A stretch of DNA of 64,000 bases, taken from assembly GCA_943371535.1 (NCBI GenBank), contig CALRVE020000001.1, forward strand, positions 62,001-126,000, given 5' to 3'. Made by a program: the position numbers and the translations under genes. Of this stretch, positions 63,262 through 64,000 are shown piece by piece. Source of the stretch: UBA1930 sp943371535. GTDB taxonomy: Bacteria > Bacteroidota > Bacteroidia > Chitinophagales > Chitinophagaceae. Under the pieces are notes generated by a model that worked only from the letters and a program-made list of their open reading frames with translations, was not told the origin of the DNA and ran no database searches. Numbering within the stretch: the stretch's first letter is position 1; the number at the start of each line of letters is the position of its first letter.

Positions 63262-64000
63262 ATGAAAAAAATAAAAAATGGTAAGGAAGAAATTATTTAT
63301 TTGCTAACACGAGTAATTGAAAAATACAAGTTAGAAACAGGACAAGAAATTGTATTAAATACCAACAGAAAAAATTATGAATCGGTTGCAATTGTCTTAA
63401 GTGAAATTAGTAATCAGCTACCTAGCCGATTTGAAGAATGGGGAACTGATCAGTATGCACCCGAACTGAGTCAAAAAGATAAAGAATATCCTTACAGAAA
63501 ATATGATATCACAGGCGGACAAATCAAAGATGCTTTGAGTGGTATAGTTGCACACCCACGTCCTTTTTTAATAGATGCATGTTATATTTATTTGTTTGGA
63601 ATGGGTAGAAAAGCTTTTGAAACCAATCCGGTAGATGAACAGTTGCTTGAAAAGTCGGAAGATGAAAAAAAAGTAGAAGCATTCATTCAATATCAAGACG
63701 ACAATAACCTAAAAACCGAGTTAGCTGAATTGGTGCAACAAAAGAAAAAAAGCAAACAAAAGGTCTTGTTGCTTTCTGCTCTTTTAGTGTTGTTTGCAGT
63801 TGTAGTTGCTACACTCCTTTTTTTGTTCATTCAATCTAAGAACGATTGGGTTACAACAAAAAAAGACATGAATTTATATACATACCAACCAACAACAGCT
63901 GAAATAGATAGTTTAGAAGGTATTTGGCTTTGTTATACAGGTTCTCCACAAGCTAGAATTTCTGATGCTAATAGATATCACAAAGTAGTTTCGAACTTGG
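63262..64000 (+). CDS. Single-pass membrane protein, truncated by window edge
   Basis: The frame starts at ATG 63262 and stays open to the window edge, giving at least 246 residues. The N-terminal 155 residues are cytoplasmic by appearance (MKKIKNGKEEIIYLLTRVIE, later QLPSRFEEWGTDQYAPELS). They precede a Lys-rich stop-transfer (QQKKKSKQK) and one hydrophobic helix (about 163-186, LLLSALLVLFAVVVATLLFLF). The extracytoplasmic part begins QSKNDWVTTKKDMNLYTY. No DNA-binding or catalytic motif is obvious in the part seen. Length, ORF quality and the upstream inverted repeat support a real gene, but the family is unknown. Confidence 0.72.
   Translation, partial: MKKIKNGKEEIIYLLTRVIEKYKLETGQEIVLNTNRKNYESVAIVLSEISNQLPSRFEEWGTDQYAPELSQKDKEYPYRKYDITGGQIKDALSGIVAHPRPFLIDACYIYLFGMGRKAFETNPVDEQLLEKSEDEKKVEAFIQYQDDNNLKTELAELVQQKKKSKQKVLLLSALLVLFAVVVATLLFLFIQSKNDWVTTKKDMNLYTYQPTTAEIDSLEGIWLCYTGSPQARISDANRYHKVVSNL

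Overview
The window is about 64 kb of low-GC DNA from a member of the Bacteroidota, most likely a Chitinophagaceae-like or related gliding/environmental lineage. The reasons are: three exported proteins ending in type IX secretion (T9SS) sorting domains (13285-15705, 59799-60491, 60511-63090) plus a T9SS pectate lyase (37540-40152), promoters of the Bacteroidota form TTG-N19..21-TAnnTTTG, almost no Shine-Dalgarno sequences, a PID-CTERM-like small protein, and typical family members (DUF4834 protein, long amidophosphoribosyltransferase, LptB, pirins). Lineage is inferred from gene content only. No rRNA, tRNA, CRISPR array, prophage or intact insertion sequence was recognised.

Layout. 1-12.8 kb: a PhoB/PhoR-like two-component pair, SNF2 and RecQ helicases, a HerA-like ATPase, a probable small RNA on the minus strand (about 8580-8757), a helical-repeat-like hypothetical protein, a HAD phosphatase, alanine dehydrogenase and tsaE. 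13-18.5 kb: a T9SS surface protein, a copper-type P-ATPase and a small membrane protein. 18.8-23.7 kb: the conserved rimP-nusA-infB translation/transcription operon with a well-formed promoter and a strong leader hairpin. 23.7-28.4 kb: a large BNR-repeat exported protein and a lipoprotein embedded in a cluster of REPIN-like palindromes. 28.4-33.8 kb: a SurA-like isomerase, then a MarR regulator with two pirins, a YceI protein and an FMN reductase; two near-identical palindromes suggest one small regulon. 33.8-47 kb: a pseudouridine synthase, a PurF-like enzyme, pectate lyase, a second MarR gene, acyl-CoA dehydrogenase, CorA, an AlkB-type hydroxylase and exported proteins of unknown role. 47-54 kb: LptB, a minus-strand set of exported hypotheticals (one broken by an in-frame TGA), a GH3-family protein, a GxxExxY gene broken by a nonsense codon, and a FabG-type reductase. 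54-63 kb: a minus-strand run of a lamin-tail lipoprotein, two porins, a dicarboxylate/amino acid symporter, an alpha/beta hydrolase, a PID-CTERM-like peptide and two T9SS proteins, reading as a surface/uptake locus. The right edge cuts a membrane protein gene that starts at 63262.

The most unusual signals are in non-coding DNA. Two non-autonomous transposon-like elements (33769-34147 and 45084-45406) share terminal inverted repeats and 3-bp target duplications, but their cores lie in opposite orientation relative to their own ends. One of them supplies the entire immediate upstream region of the AlkB-type gene. Other points of interest are the REPIN cluster, the rimP leader hairpin, the candidate 6S-like RNA, the duplicated MarR operators, and the near absence of TGA as a stop codon (1 of 49 gene ends).
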